A stretch of DNA of 64,000 nt from Streptomyces niveus (GCF_002009175.1 NZ_CP018047.1:1984001-2048000); one strand, 5' to 3'. Positions 40,413 through 50,261 are shown, counted from the first letter of the stretch. The notes: generated by a model not told the origin, from the sequence alone. Numbers and translations are program-made.

Positions 40413-42374
40413 TCAGCGGATCGGCCGGTGGACGTTGTCCCGTTGGGAAGGACCCGGCGTGGCGTCGGCGATCCAGGGCCCGTCGCCGCTCGGGTCGATG
40501 ATGCCCTCCTCCAGCCAGGTGTAGGTGCCGGCCAGCACGCCGTTCACGACCTTGCGGTCGATGTCGTCCGTGTTGGACCACAGCCGAGTGAACAGTTCCT
40601 CGACACGGATCCGCGACTGCCGGCAGAAGACGTCGGCGAGCTGGTACGCCTCGCGGCCGTGCTCTCCGGTGGAGCGCAGCATCTCGGCCCGCACGCACGC
40701 CGCGCTCATCGCGAACAGTTCGGCGCCGATGTCCACGATGCGGCCGAGGAAGCCCTGCTTGGTCTCCATCCCGCCCTGCCAGCGCGACATGGCGTAGAAG
40801 GTCGAACGCGCGAGCTTGCGCGACGTCCGCTCCACGTAGCGCAGGTGCGCCGCGAGATCCAGATGCCCCTTGGGGTGGAACTCCGCGTAGGAACCGGGAA
40901 GTTGACCGGGACCGGCGACCAGCTTCGGCAGCCAGCGCGCGTAGAAGGCACCCGCCTGCGCCCCGGCCCTCGCCTTGTCGGACAGCGTCTTCTCGGGGTC
41001 GATGATGTCTCCGGCAACCGCCAGGTGTGCGTCGACCGCCTCGCGGGCGATCAGCAGATGCATGATCTCCGTGGAACCCTCGAAGATCCGGTTGATCCGC
41101 ATGTCGCGCAGGACCTGCTCGGCGGGGACGGCACGTTCGCCGCGGGCCGCCAGCGAGTCCGCCGTCTCGAAGCCCCGTCCGCCGCGGATCTGGACCAGTT
41201 CGTCCGCCATCAGCCAGCCCATCTCGGAGCCGTACAGCTTGGCCAACGCCGCCTCGATACGGATGTCGTTGCGGTCCTCGTCGGCCATCTGGGACGACAG
41301 GTCGACCACGGCCTCCAGGGCGAACGTCGTCGCCGCGATGAACGAGATCTTCTCCCCCACCGCCTCGTGGTGGGCGACGGGCTTGCCCCACTGCTCGCGC
41401 GCCGCTGTCCACTCGCGGGCGATCTTGAGACACCACTTGCCGGCGCCGACGCACATGGCCGGCAGCGACAGGCGACCGGTGTTGAGCGTGGTGAGGGCGA
41501 TCTTGAGGCCGGCGCCTTCGGGGCCGATACGGTTCGCCGCCGGGACCCGTACCTGGTGGAAGCGGGTGACGCCGTTCTCCAGGCCGCGCAGGCCCATGAA
41601 GGCGTTGCGGTTCTCCACCGTGATGCCCGGCGAGTCCGCCTCGACGACGAAGGCGGTGATGCCGCCCTTGTGCCCCTCAGACTTGGGGACGCGGGCCATC
41701 ACGACGAGTAGGTCGGCGACGACGCCGTTGGTCGTCCACAGCTTGACGCCGTCCAGGACGTAGTCGTCACCGTCGCGGACCGCCGTGGTGGCGAGCCGTG
41801 CGGGGTCGGAGCCGACGTCGGGCTCGGTCAGCAGGAAGGCGGAGATGTCAGTGCGGGCGAGACGAGGCAGGAACGCGTCCTTCTGTTCCTGGGTGCCGAA
41901 CATTTTGAGTGGCTGCGGTACGCCGATCGACTGATGCGCGGAGAGCAGCGCGCCGATCGACGCGTTCGCCATGCCGACCACGGCGAGCGCCTTGTTGTAG
42001 TACACCTGGGTGAGGCCGAGACCGCCGTACTTCCGGTCGATCTTCATACCGAAGGCGCCGAGTTCCTTGAGGCCGTTCACGACCTCGTCGGGGATCCGCG
42101 CCTCGCGCTCGATCCGCGCACCGTCGATCTTCGTCTCGCAGAAGTCGCGCAGCGTGGCCAGGAAGGCCTCTCCGCGCCGTACGTCCTCCGCCGGGGGTGC
42201 GGGGTGGGGGTGGATGAGATCGAGCCTGAAACGGCCGAGGAACAGTTCCTTGGCGAAGCTCGGCTTGCGCCAGCCCTGCTCGCGGGCGGCCTCGGCCACC
42301 CGTCGCGCTTCCCGCTCGGAGACCTTGGGCTCCGGGACCTGGGCCGTGTCGAATGAATCGGATGGAGCGGACAT
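40413..42374 (-). CDS. Acyl-CoA dehydrogenase, long (VLCAD-like) form
   Basis: 653 aa, much longer than the usual 380-400. The N-terminal 400 residues are a classical acyl-CoA dehydrogenase: FAD segment AFLLTEPDVGSDPARL, LWTTNGVVADLLVV, and the QIRGGRGFE / RINRIFEGSTEIM motif. A C-terminal extension of about 200 helical residues (including VERTSRKLARSTFYAMSRW) follows, as in VLCAD/ACAD9-like enzymes. It should oxidise long or branched acyl-CoAs at the membrane surface. No electron-transfer flavoprotein gene is close. Confidence 0.9.
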   Translation of the reverse strand: MSAPSDSFDTAQVPEPKVSEREARRVAEAAREQGWRKPSFAKELFLGRFRLDLIHPHPAPPAEDVRRGEAFLATLRDFCETKIDGARIEREARIPDEVVNGLKELGAFGMKIDRKYGGLGLTQVYYNKALAVVGMANASIGALLSAHQSIGVPQPLKMFGTQEQKDAFLPRLARTDISAFLLTEPDVGSDPARLATTAVRDGDDYVLDGVKLWTTNGVVADLLVVMARVPKSEGHKGGITAFVVEADSPGITVENRNAFMGLRGLENGVTRFHQVRVPAANRIGPEGAGLKIALTTLNTGRLSLPAMCVGAGKWCLKIAREWTAAREQWGKPVAHHEAVGEKISFIAATTFALEAVVDLSSQMADEDRNDIRIEAALAKLYGSEMGWLMADELVQIRGGRGFETADSLAARGERAVPAEQVLRDMRINRIFEGSTEIMHLLIAREAVDAHLAVAGDIIDPEKTLSDKARAGAQAGAFYARWLPKLVAGPGQLPGSYAEFHPKGHLDLAAHLRYVERTSRKLARSTFYAMSRWQGGMETKQGFLGRIVDIGAELFAMSAACVRAEMLRSTGEHGREAYQLADVFCRQSRIRVEELFTRLWSNTDDIDRKVVNGVLAGTYTWLEEGIIDPSGDGPWIADATPGPSQRDNVHRPIR

Positions 42375-42555
42375 CGGGAACTCACCTCGCCGCGAACGTC
42401 GGGTCGATGGGCCCGACCGGCCGGGGCGTTGTGATGGCGCCCCGGTGGGAAAGGTACCGGCCGGTACTACTCGTCCGTATCTACCCCAATACGGAGGGTG
42501 TAGCCAGTCCTGGCGCGCACGGTCGGGGCCGCGGAAGGGCGCCGTACGCGTACAT

Positions 42556-42597
42556 GAGGAAGGCCGGGACCGCCGCGCGGCGGTCCCGGCCTTCCTC
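42556..42597 (-). terminator. 42-base perfect palindrome after the aldehyde dehydrogenase gene
   Basis: Positions 42556-42597 form a perfect 21-base-pair inverted repeat with no loop bases (outer arm GAGGAAGGCCGGGACC), 18 bases past the dehydrogenase stop. It is a very stable terminator hairpin. Confidence 0.85.
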
Positions 42598-42614
42598 GTA
42601 ATTCGTCGACTTCT

Positions 42615-44075
42615 TTAGAGGGCGAGGCCGGTGAAGACCATCACGCGCTCGTAGGTGTAGTCGTCCATCGCGTACCTCACGCCCTCACGACCGACACCGG
42701 ACTGCTTGGCGCCGCCGTACGGCATCTGGTCGGCGCGGTAGGACGGGACGTCACCGACGATCACGCCGCCGACCTCGAGCGCCCGGTGGGCGCGGAAGGC
42801 GGCCTGCACGTCGTGGGTGAACACGCCCGCCTGGAGGCCGTACTTGGAGTCGTTCACCGTCTCGAACGCCGCGTCCTCGCCGTCGACCCTGGTGAGGGTG
42901 AGGACGGGGCCGAAGACCTCTTCGCAGGAGATGGTGACGTCCGCCGGGACATCGGCGAGGACGGTGGGCGCGTACGACGCACCGTCGCGCTTGCCGCCGG
43001 CCAGGAGCCGGGCTCCTGCCTGTACAGCCTCGTCCACCCACGCCTCGACGCGCTTGGCGGCGTCCTCGCTGACGAGGGGGCCCACGTCGGTGGCGTCGTC
43101 GGAGGGGTCTCCCGTGACCTGAGCCTCGACGGCGGCGATGATCTTCGGTACGAGGCGCTCGTACAGCGACGCGTCCGCGACGACGCGCTGTACCGAGATG
43201 CAGGACTGGCCGCCCTGGTAGTTGGAGAAGGTGCCGATCCGGGTCGCGGCCCAGTCGAGGTCCTTCTCGCTCGCGTAGTCGGAGAGGACAACCGCCGCAC
43301 CGTTGCCGCCGAGTTCGAGGGTGCAGTGCTTGCGCGGCACCGAGTCCATGATGGCGAAACCGACCTTGTCGGAGCCGGTGAAGGAGATCACGGGCAGCCG
43401 CTCGTCCTGTACGAGGGTGGGCATCCGGTCGTTGGCGACGGGCAGCACCGACCAGGCACCGGTCGGCAGGTCGGTCTCGGCGAGCAGTTCGCCGATGAGC
43501 AGGCCGGAGAGCGGAGTGGCCGGGGCGGGCTTGAGGATGATCGGGGCGCCGACCGCGATGGCCGGGGCGATCTTGTGGGCGCAGAGATTGAGCGGGAAGT
43601 TGAACGGCGCGATGCCGAGGACGACGCCGCGCGGGAATCGGCGGGTCAGGGCGAGGCGGCCGGTACCGCCGGCGTCGGTGTCGAGTCGCTGGGCCTCGCC
43701 GCCGTTGAACCGGCGGGACTCCTCGGCCGCGAACCGGAAGACCGAGACGGCGCGGCCCACCTCGCCGCGTGCCCACTTCATGGGCTTGCCGTTCTCCGCG
43801 GAGATCAGACGGGCGATCTCCTCGGTGCGCTCGACCAGACGGCGCGAGACGTGGTCGAGCGCGGCCGCCCTGACGTGGGCCGGCGTCGCGGCGAACTCGT
43901 CGCGCACGGCGTACGCGGCGGCGACGGCCTCTTCGACCTGGGCCTCTGTCGGGACGGCGACCTTGCCGACGAGGCGGCCGTCCCACGGGGACGTGACGTC
44001 GAAGGTCTCCTCTCCGGTGGCCCGGCGTCCGGCGAGCCAGAAGGCATGCGTGGCTGCCACAGTTTCGTTCGGCAT
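42615..44075 (-). CDS. NAD(P)-dependent aldehyde dehydrogenase
   Basis: 486 aa from the ATG at 44075 (MPNETVAATH); the frame is open upstream without a start signal. It has the ALDH fold with the NAD-binding PFNFPLNLCAHKIAPAIA, SFTGSDKVG, general base E254 in LELGGNGA and catalytic Cys292 in YQGGQSCISV. The motif pattern is closer to lactaldehyde/phosphonoacetaldehyde-type dehydrogenases than to classical SSADH. Because pucR and gabT are next to it, oxidation of succinate semialdehyde is possible. The substrate is inferred, not shown. Confidence 0.9.
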   Translation of the reverse strand: MPNETVAATHAFWLAGRRATGEETFDVTSPWDGRLVGKVAVPTEAQVEEAVAAAYAVRDEFAATPAHVRAAALDHVSRRLVERTEEIARLISAENGKPMKWARGEVGRAVSVFRFAAEESRRFNGGEAQRLDTDAGGTGRLALTRRFPRGVVLGIAPFNFPLNLCAHKIAPAIAVGAPIILKPAPATPLSGLLIGELLAETDLPTGAWSVLPVANDRMPTLVQDERLPVISFTGSDKVGFAIMDSVPRKHCTLELGGNGAAVVLSDYASEKDLDWAATRIGTFSNYQGGQSCISVQRVVADASLYERLVPKIIAAVEAQVTGDPSDDATDVGPLVSEDAAKRVEAWVDEAVQAGARLLAGGKRDGASYAPTVLADVPADVTISCEEVFGPVLTLTRVDGEDAAFETVNDSKYGLQAGVFTHDVQAAFRAHRALEVGGVIVGDVPSYRADQMPYGGAKQSGVGREGVRYAMDDYTYERVMVFTGLAL

Positions 44076-44433
44076 TGCGAGTCCCGGCCCTTCCGAAGTG
44101 GTGGAGTTCTCTCCCCACCGTAGGGGCACGGGCCGTGGACATGATTTGTCCGGGGTGGAGTGGTGGTGGGTGTCGGCTGCGACGGTTTGTCGTACGCGCG
44201 GTCGGGGCGCCGCCGCACCGATCCGCCAAACTGCGTCCACCGCCCCCGGACCGGCCGACTCACCCGTCGGTCCCCGGAGGCCGTTCGCGGCAAGTGCCGA
44301 ACATGTCGCGGCAGTTGGGGCCGGCGAGCGCAGCGCCCGCGACCGTCGGCCGGATCGAGCGGGACTCGGTCACCGGAAGACGGCGATCGGCCCGGTGCGC
44401 CGATGAGCCGGGAGGCCGGTGGGGCGCAGAGCC
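44076..44433. other. 358-base gap between pucR and the aldehyde dehydrogenase gene
   Basis: No gene is seen. Near the dehydrogenase start lies a small dyad at 44137-44151 (GGACA, five bases, TGTCC) that could be an operator. The rest is G+C-rich with no clear promoter elements. Confidence 0.35.
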
Positions 44434-46032
44434 TCAGGACGCCGAGGGCGGCGTCGCCGAGGTGGCCTTCAGTGCCAGCCACAGTTCCATCCGGACGTCC
44501 GGGTCGTCCAGCGTGCGGCCCAGGATCTCCTCCACGCGGCGCATGCGGTAGCGCAGCGTGTGCCGGTGGACGCCCAGATCGGCCGCAGCGGCATCCCACT
44601 GACCGTGGCGCGAGAGCCAGGCCCTGAGGGATTCCACCAGGTCGCCGCGGCCCTTGGCGTCGTGTTCGTACAGCGCGCGCAGCATGCCGTCGGCGAAGGC
44701 CCGCACGGCGTCGTCGGCGAGGAGAGGCAGGAGCGAGCCGGCCGCCAGTTCCTCGTGCTCCACCAGCGCGCGGCCCCGTCGGCGCGCGACGGACAGCGAC
44801 TGCTCCGCCTGTTTGTACGCACCCGCGGCCGCGATCGGCCCCGACGGGGCCGAGAGACCGATGACGACCCCGGCCTCCTCGGCCTCCTGCTCCTTGTACG
44901 TCTCGCAGGCGACGGCGACCGCCCCCGCGTCCGCCGCGAGCACGACGAGCCGTTCCTCTCCGTCGGGCACGGCGAGCACCGCCTCCCCTCCGTGCGCCGC
45001 CGACGCCTCCAGCGAGTCGGTCAGCGACTGGAGTGGATGGGCCATGGCCGGATCGCGGGGCTCGGGCGCCGTCTCGGCTGGTTCCGCGATCAGAAGCCGG
45101 AAGGGGGCGTCGAGCAGTCCTCCGTACAGATCTCCCGCCACCGCCCGCGCGTGGTCGGGCTGCCCCGAGAGGAGCATCCGCAGCACAGCGGAACCGAGCC
45201 GCTGCTCCGCCTCCTGGAGCGCGCGTGACCGCTCGGTGGTGAGCGTCAGCAGGGCGACGGCCGAGTGCACGGCGTACCGCTCCGCCGTGCCCAGTGCCGC
45301 CCCCGTACCGACGGCGAGCGCGCCCCGTACACGTCTGCCGCTGCCCAGCGACTGGAGCTCGACCCGGTCGTCCGTATCTCCGACCACGGCGCTGGCGGGC
45401 GCGGGGCGTTTCCGGAGCCGTTCCACCTCGGGTGTGAGGCGGGCGGCGCGGCGAGCGGCCCAGTCGGGAGCTGCGGCGATCACGGCGCCGGTGGCGTCGT
45501 AGAGCGCGGCCCAGCCGTCGACGTGCGCGGAGAGTCGGGCCAGCAGCGCGGCGGGGCCTTCGGAGAGCGCCGCGCGGGTCAGCTCCCGCTGCACTTCGAA
45601 GCCCGCCGTGACCGCCCGGTACTGATCCGCCGCGATGGCAGCCGAGACGGCCTTGATGATGGCCAGGAAGGGAGTGCGGCGCGGCACGGCGAGCAGCGGC
45701 AGGCCTTCGGCGCGAGCGGCGTCGACGAGGGCGTCCGGGATGTCCTCGTAGTTGACGCCGACGGCGAAGCCGAGTCCTACGACGCCCGCGCCGACGAGAC
45801 GCCGTACGTAGCGCCGCATGGCTTCGGGGTCCTCGGCGTGCAGCGTGACGGCGGTGACGAGCAGCAGTTCGCCCCCGTCCATGTACGGCACGGGGTCTTC
45901 GAGCTCACTGACATGGGCCCACCGCACCGGCGTATCGAGCCGGTCCTCCCCCGCGCGCACGGTGAGCTTGAGCGCCGAATGCTGGATGAGCGAGGCGAGG
46001 GTGGGCGGCATGGCGGACCGTAGGACCTTCAT
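44434..46032 (-). CDS. PucR-family transcriptional regulator
   Basis: 532 aa from the ATG at 46032; another Met lies seven codons on, and neither has a strong ribosome-binding site. The N-terminal PucR sensor domain (about 8-130) starts MPPTLASLIQHSALKLTV, a GGDEF-like/CdaR middle domain spans about 280-420, and a C-terminal HTH_30 helix-turn-helix reads AAADLGVHRHTLRYRMRRVEEILG. Family members activate catabolic genes for purines, amino acids and, in actinobacteria, GABA/polyamines. Neighbouring aldehyde dehydrogenase and gabT genes support a role in GABA or polyamine use, as inference. Confidence 0.9.
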   Translation of the reverse strand: MKVLRSAMPPTLASLIQHSALKLTVRAGEDRLDTPVRWAHVSELEDPVPYMDGGELLLVTAVTLHAEDPEAMRRYVRRLVGAGVVGLGFAVGVNYEDIPDALVDAARAEGLPLLAVPRRTPFLAIIKAVSAAIAADQYRAVTAGFEVQRELTRAALSEGPAALLARLSAHVDGWAALYDATGAVIAAAPDWAARRAARLTPEVERLRKRPAPASAVVGDTDDRVELQSLGSGRRVRGALAVGTGAALGTAERYAVHSAVALLTLTTERSRALQEAEQRLGSAVLRMLLSGQPDHARAVAGDLYGGLLDAPFRLLIAEPAETAPEPRDPAMAHPLQSLTDSLEASAAHGGEAVLAVPDGEERLVVLAADAGAVAVACETYKEQEAEEAGVVIGLSAPSGPIAAAGAYKQAEQSLSVARRRGRALVEHEELAAGSLLPLLADDAVRAFADGMLRALYEHDAKGRGDLVESLRAWLSRHGQWDAAAADLGVHRHTLRYRMRRVEEILGRTLDDPDVRMELWLALKATSATPPSAS

Positions 46033-46213
46033 CGAGAGGACGAGCGGACGTTTTGCGCCGTCTCGTAGAACGGCTTGCACCAATTCTGCCAGGGTGTACG
46101 AGAACGGGGGTACGAGCCAGGTCGCGGCGGCCGGTACCCGGCACGGCACACCTGGCCGCACCGCCGACGTCGCCTACGTACCCAGGACCGCCCCACCTGT
46201 CCAGAGCGCGGGA

Positions 46214-48634
46214 TCAGGTGCGGAGATCCACCAGCATGGGCGGTACGTGCTCCCCGCCGACCGTGGTCAGCGACAGCACGGCGTGCCCCGCCGGCACGGA
46301 ATGGGCGAGTTCCGAGGCCGACCAGCGTTCACGCTCCACCTCCCGCACCGTGACCGCCTCGGCTGTGGCCGCCTTGCCGGTCACGAGTCGCCGCATGAAG
46401 TGCACCGCCTTCGTGAGCGGTTCGTCCGAGATGATCTGCCGGTTGGTGACGTCGCGGGTCTGGACCCACTCGGTGCCCCAGCTCTCCGCAAAGCGTCCGC
46501 CGTCCCACGGGCCGACCCCGGAGAACGCCATACGGCAGCCCACGGCGCCGAGGAGCGGGCCGCGCAGCGGGTCGGGAACGTCCTCCAAGGTGCGCAGCGC
46601 CAGGACCACTCCGGCGTTCGCCGAGCGGAGCCGCTGGACGGCACGTACGGAGTCCCCCGTCACGGTGTACGTCGCGTCGTCCAGGACGAGGCAGGCGAAG
46701 AGGGAGCGGTCCGCGCGGGCGAGCGCGGCGTCCGTGAACTGGGCGAGGAGCAGTCGGGCGATGATCCGTGACGCCTCGGCGTGGCCCCGTTCGGGGAGGT
46801 CGATCCTCACCCTCAGCGGATGCTCGATGGCCCGCAGTGAGAAGGACCGGCCACTGCCGTCCGTACGGAAGAAGTCGGCGAAGGCGGGCCGGTCGAGGAA
46901 GGCGAGTCGTTCGGCCAGGAGTACGCCGATATCGTCGCCGCGCGCCGACTGCCGCTCGCGTGCGTCGAGCTCGCGCAGTTGGGCGGCGGCGCCGGCGTCG
47001 GCGGACGTCTCCAGCTCGGTCCGCAGGGCCTGGACCGCCGCAGGGGAACCGCCGATCAGTTCCCGCAGTTCCGGTACGGCGGGGAAGCGCCCGTGGACGC
47101 TGCGGTAGGGGCCGATGAGCTGGGCGAGGGCTGTGGCGGCCCTGCGACTGTCGCCGCCGGGCAGACCGGCCGCCAGGTCCCCCACGAGGGCCTCGGACAG
47201 CGTTCTGGCGGCCTCGTCGGGGTCGTCGGCGCTTCCGTAGAGGTCGAGGTCGTGCGTGGCGTCCGGGCGGCCGACGGCGATCACGAGGTCGAAGGAGTCG
47301 TCGGGGGCGAGCGCCGCCCCGTACGCGGTGACGGCGACGACTGCGGCGCGGTTCGCCAGGGCCTGGAGGCAGAGCGACTCGACGACGGGGCGGACCAGCC
47401 TGACCGTCTTGCCGGAGCCCGCAGGACCGACGGCGAGCAGCGACGTGCCGAGCAGTCCGGGCTCCAGCGCGACGCCGGTGGTGCGCCGGACGTAGGGATT
47501 GCGCGGGTGGTCGGCGGCGGTGCCGATCCTGACCTGCCCGGTGGCGAGGTCGTGGCTCGCGGTACGCAGCGGCAGGTCACGTACACCCGAAGGGTGGGCG
47601 CAGGCGCCCGCCCCGTGGGCGCGGACGGTGTCGGTGAAGGCGGGCAGCCGTTCGGGCCGGGTACGGACGCCCTGCCAGGCGCGGCGGATGCGGGCGTAGT
47701 CGACATCGCTGAGCGTGCCTCGGTGGACGGCTTCGGCGAGCCTGGCGGCGGCCTCGGTGAGTCCTGCGGCGCGCAGCTCGGGCCAGTCGGCGGGGTCGGC
47801 CTCGGCGGGGGGCGGCGGGGGCGGCTCGTCCGGTGTAGCCATGCCGAGACGCCGCCGTACGGGGGGCCAGGTGCCGGCGCGCCCGATGACCGCGATCACG
47901 GCGGCGGCGAGGAGCACGTAGTAGATGTTCGACACCGTGGTGAGCCAGTCGACGGTGCGCGGCATCTCGCGCCAGAAACCCGGCAGTAGTACGAAGAGCG
48001 GCCACAGCGGCACCCCGTAGCGCCGCCAGACCTCGTTCCAGTTGCCGATCCTGCCGAAGCCGACCGCGAGGAGGCCGATGACGAGGGCGTAGTACAGATA
48101 GCTCGCCACGACGTACAGCTCGACGTTGGCGCTGTCTCTCGACCGCCAGCTCTCGGGGGTCAGCCACTGGATCGGCAGCAGCCACCACCTGTCCGCGAAG
48201 AACCACCAGCCACCGAGATAGCCGTTCCAGAGCAGCGACCAGACGAGCCAGCCGCAGAGGTAGGCGACGAGAGCGCCGCTGAACAGTTGACGTGCCGGTA
48301 CCTGCTCGGGCTCCTCCGGTGGGCGCGGACGGTGGCCGAGGCGCCAGATGCCGGGTTCCGCCTGGGGCCGGGGGATCCGCAGCCAGTCGGCCACGGACGC
48401 GCCGATGCCCGGGGCGGGCGCGTGCGCCGGCGATGGCGGCAGCGCCGGGGGCGCGGACGGGGCCGCGTGCTCCGACGAGGCGGAGGCCGGCGGGGGGACG
48501 GCGGGTGACGCCGACGGTGCGGCGGGTGGTGGGGCCGACGGCGGCGGCGTGGACGGCTGGGGCGGTGGCCCTGCCGGACGTGGCACGGGATTGGCTCGTG
48601 TGCCGCGTGAGTCGTGCGTGCCGTCGGTGTTCAT
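46214..48634 (-). CDS. Membrane-anchored ATPase resembling type IV coupling proteins (TraG/VirD4-like)
   Basis: 806 aa. The first 80 residues are Pro/Ala/Ser-rich. Four membrane helices follow at about 115-260 (ALVAYLCGWLVWSLLWN, LYVVASYLYYALVIGLLAV, PLWPLFVLLPGFW, IYYVLLAAAVIAVIG). The cytosolic part has a P-loop GPAGSGKT at about 402-409, a Walker-B-like LFACLVLDDATY near 645-650 and a downstream RLRSANAGVVLALRTLEDVPD sensor helix, the layout of TraG/VirD4/FtsK-HerA motors. Asp-Asp replaces the usual Asp-Glu. No relaxase, pilus or other conjugation gene is nearby. It diverges from gabT across 284 bases. The role is unknown. Confidence 0.8.
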   Translation of the reverse strand: MNTDGTHDSRGTRANPVPRPAGPPPQPSTPPPSAPPPAAPSASPAVPPPASASSEHAAPSAPPALPPSPAHAPAPGIGASVADWLRIPRPQAEPGIWRLGHRPRPPEEPEQVPARQLFSGALVAYLCGWLVWSLLWNGYLGGWWFFADRWWLLPIQWLTPESWRSRDSANVELYVVASYLYYALVIGLLAVGFGRIGNWNEVWRRYGVPLWPLFVLLPGFWREMPRTVDWLTTVSNIYYVLLAAAVIAVIGRAGTWPPVRRRLGMATPDEPPPPPPAEADPADWPELRAAGLTEAAARLAEAVHRGTLSDVDYARIRRAWQGVRTRPERLPAFTDTVRAHGAGACAHPSGVRDLPLRTASHDLATGQVRIGTAADHPRNPYVRRTTGVALEPGLLGTSLLAVGPAGSGKTVRLVRPVVESLCLQALANRAAVVAVTAYGAALAPDDSFDLVIAVGRPDATHDLDLYGSADDPDEAARTLSEALVGDLAAGLPGGDSRRAATALAQLIGPYRSVHGRFPAVPELRELIGGSPAAVQALRTELETSADAGAAAQLRELDARERQSARGDDIGVLLAERLAFLDRPAFADFFRTDGSGRSFSLRAIEHPLRVRIDLPERGHAEASRIIARLLLAQFTDAALARADRSLFACLVLDDATYTVTGDSVRAVQRLRSANAGVVLALRTLEDVPDPLRGPLLGAVGCRMAFSGVGPWDGGRFAESWGTEWVQTRDVTNRQIISDEPLTKAVHFMRRLVTGKAATAEAVTVREVERERWSASELAHSVPAGHAVLSLTTVGGEHVPPMLVDLRT

Positions 48635-48776
48635 GAACCCCTGTCCCCTGACCAGCCAGGTCCGCTCAGTACACGCCTCAATCTAGTGCCCACGTAGGGG
48701 GAGTTCACCGTTCCGGCCGTACGGAGTGTTGATCGTCCGCCCTTTGGGCGTGCTGAAGGCGGTCCGCCGCCCCGTA

Positions 48777-48791
48777 TGTCCGCAGCGGACA
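48777..48791. promoter_or_regulatory. Dyad upstream of gabT, candidate operator
   Basis: A perfect 7-base dyad, TGTCCGC-A-GCGGACA, lies in the divergent region between the membrane ATPase gene and gabT, 128 bases before the gabT start. The nearby PucR protein is a possible ligand, but PucR sites in Streptomyces are not known to me. Confidence 0.4.
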
Positions 48792-48918
48792 ACGACACGC
48801 CCCCGACACTCCCGAACGGCGCATGCCCGCCACCCCCCTCCGCCCCTAGCCTGCGAAGTGAAGGCAGATGCGAGAACGCGAGACACGTAGCGTCCGGAAC
48901 CACCCCCAGGAGCCCCTC

Positions 48919-50253
48919 ATGACCGCAATCCCGCAGGAGCGGCGCGTCGTCACCGCGATCCCCGGCCCCAAGTCGCTGGAGCTGCAGAACCGCCGTACCG
49001 CCACGGTCGCCGCCGGCGTGGGGTCCGTGATGCCCGTTTTCGCCGCCCGCGCGGGCGGCGGCGTCGTCGAGGACGTGGACGGCAACAGCTTCATCGACTT
49101 CGGGTCCGGCATCGCCGTGACGTCGGTCGGTTCCTCGGCTGAGGCCGTCGTACGCCGCGCCACGGCCCAGCTCGCCGACTTCACCCACACCTGTTTCATG
49201 GTCACGCCGTACGAGGGCTACGTGGAGGTCTGTGAGCAGCTCGCCGAGCTGACCCCGGGCGACCACGCCAAGAAGTCCGCGTTGTTCAACTCGGGCGCCG
49301 AGGCCGTCGAGAACGCCGTGAAGATCGCCCGCTCATACACCAAGCGGCAGGCGGTCGTGGTCTTCGACCACGGCTATCACGGTCGTACGAACCTCACGAT
49401 GGCGCTGACGTCGAAGAACATGCCGTACAAGAACGGCTTCGGTCCATTCGCCCCGGAGATCTACCGCGTCCCCGTGGCGTACGGCTACCGCTGGCCGACC
49501 GGCCCGGAGAACGCGGGCGCCGAGGCCTCCGCCCAGGCCATCGACGAGATCAGCAAGCAGGTCGGCGCGGACAACGTCGCGGCGATCGTCATCGAGCCGC
49601 TGCTCGGCGAGGGTGGCTTCATCGAGCCGGCGAAGGGCTTCCTGCCCGCGATCGCGAAGTTCGCCAAGGACAACGGCATCGTCTTCGTGGCCGACGAGAT
49701 CCAGTCCGGTTTCTGCCGGACGGGGCAGTGGTTCGCGTGCGAGGACGAGGGCGTCGTACCGGACCTGATCACCACGGCGAAGGGCATCGCGGGCGGCCTG
49801 CCGCTCGCCGCCGTCACGGGGCGCGCGGAGATCATGGACGCCCCGCACTCGGGCGGCCTCGGCGGTACGTACGGCGGAAACCCGGTGGCCTGCGCCGCCG
49901 CGCTCGGCGCCATCGAGACGATGCGCGAGCTGGACCTCGTCTCGAAGGCCAGGCGCATCGAGGAGATCATGAAGCCTCGCCTCAAGGAAATGGCCGAGAA
50001 GTTCGACGTCATCGGCGACGTACGGGGCCGTGGCGCGATGCTCGCGCTCGAACTGGTCAAGGACCGGGACACCAAGGAACCGAACCCGGAGGCGACGGCC
50101 GCACTGGCCAAGGCGTGCCACATGGAAGGGCTGTTGGTGCTCACCACCGGTACGTACAGCAACGTGCTCCGCTTCCTGCCGCCGCTGGTGATCGGTGAGG
50201 ACCTCCTTACGGAGGGCCTGGACATTCTGGAGCAGGCGCTCGCAGGACTCTGA
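48919..50253 (+). CDS. gabT: 4-aminobutyrate aminotransferase
   Basis: 444 aa from the ATG at 48919, with CAGGAG 6 bases upstream. The class-III aminotransferase fold shows FNSGAEAVENAVKIAR (PLP phosphate), FDHGYHGRTN, the PLP-contacting FVADEIQSGFCRTG (D259) and the Schiff-base lysine K288 in TTAKGIAGGLP. The enzyme moves the amino group of GABA to 2-oxoglutarate, giving succinate semialdehyde. It probably completes the polyamine route whose earlier steps are encoded at 54-61 kb, and may be controlled by the PucR protein encoded on the other side of the membrane ATPase gene. Confidence 0.94.
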   Translation: MTAIPQERRVVTAIPGPKSLELQNRRTATVAAGVGSVMPVFAARAGGGVVEDVDGNSFIDFGSGIAVTSVGSSAEAVVRRATAQLADFTHTCFMVTPYEGYVEVCEQLAELTPGDHAKKSALFNSGAEAVENAVKIARSYTKRQAVVVFDHGYHGRTNLTMALTSKNMPYKNGFGPFAPEIYRVPVAYGYRWPTGPENAGAEASAQAIDEISKQVGADNVAAIVIEPLLGEGGFIEPAKGFLPAIAKFAKDNGIVFVADEIQSGFCRTGQWFACEDEGVVPDLITTAKGIAGGLPLAAVTGRAEIMDAPHSGGLGGTYGGNPVACAAALGAIETMRELDLVSKARRIEEIMKPRLKEMAEKFDVIGDVRGRGAMLALELVKDRDTKEPNPEATAALAKACHMEGLLVLTTGTYSNVLRFLPPLVIGEDLLTEGLDILEQALAGL

Positions 50254-50261
50254 CCGCCCGT

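Noticed and set aside
38995..41454. An 819-codon open frame on the minus strand across the GH64 gene and the acyl-CoA dehydrogenase gene end
   Set aside because: It runs opposite the glucanase and out of frame with the dehydrogenase, both of which have clear domains. Its text is Arg/Gly-rich shadow sequence.
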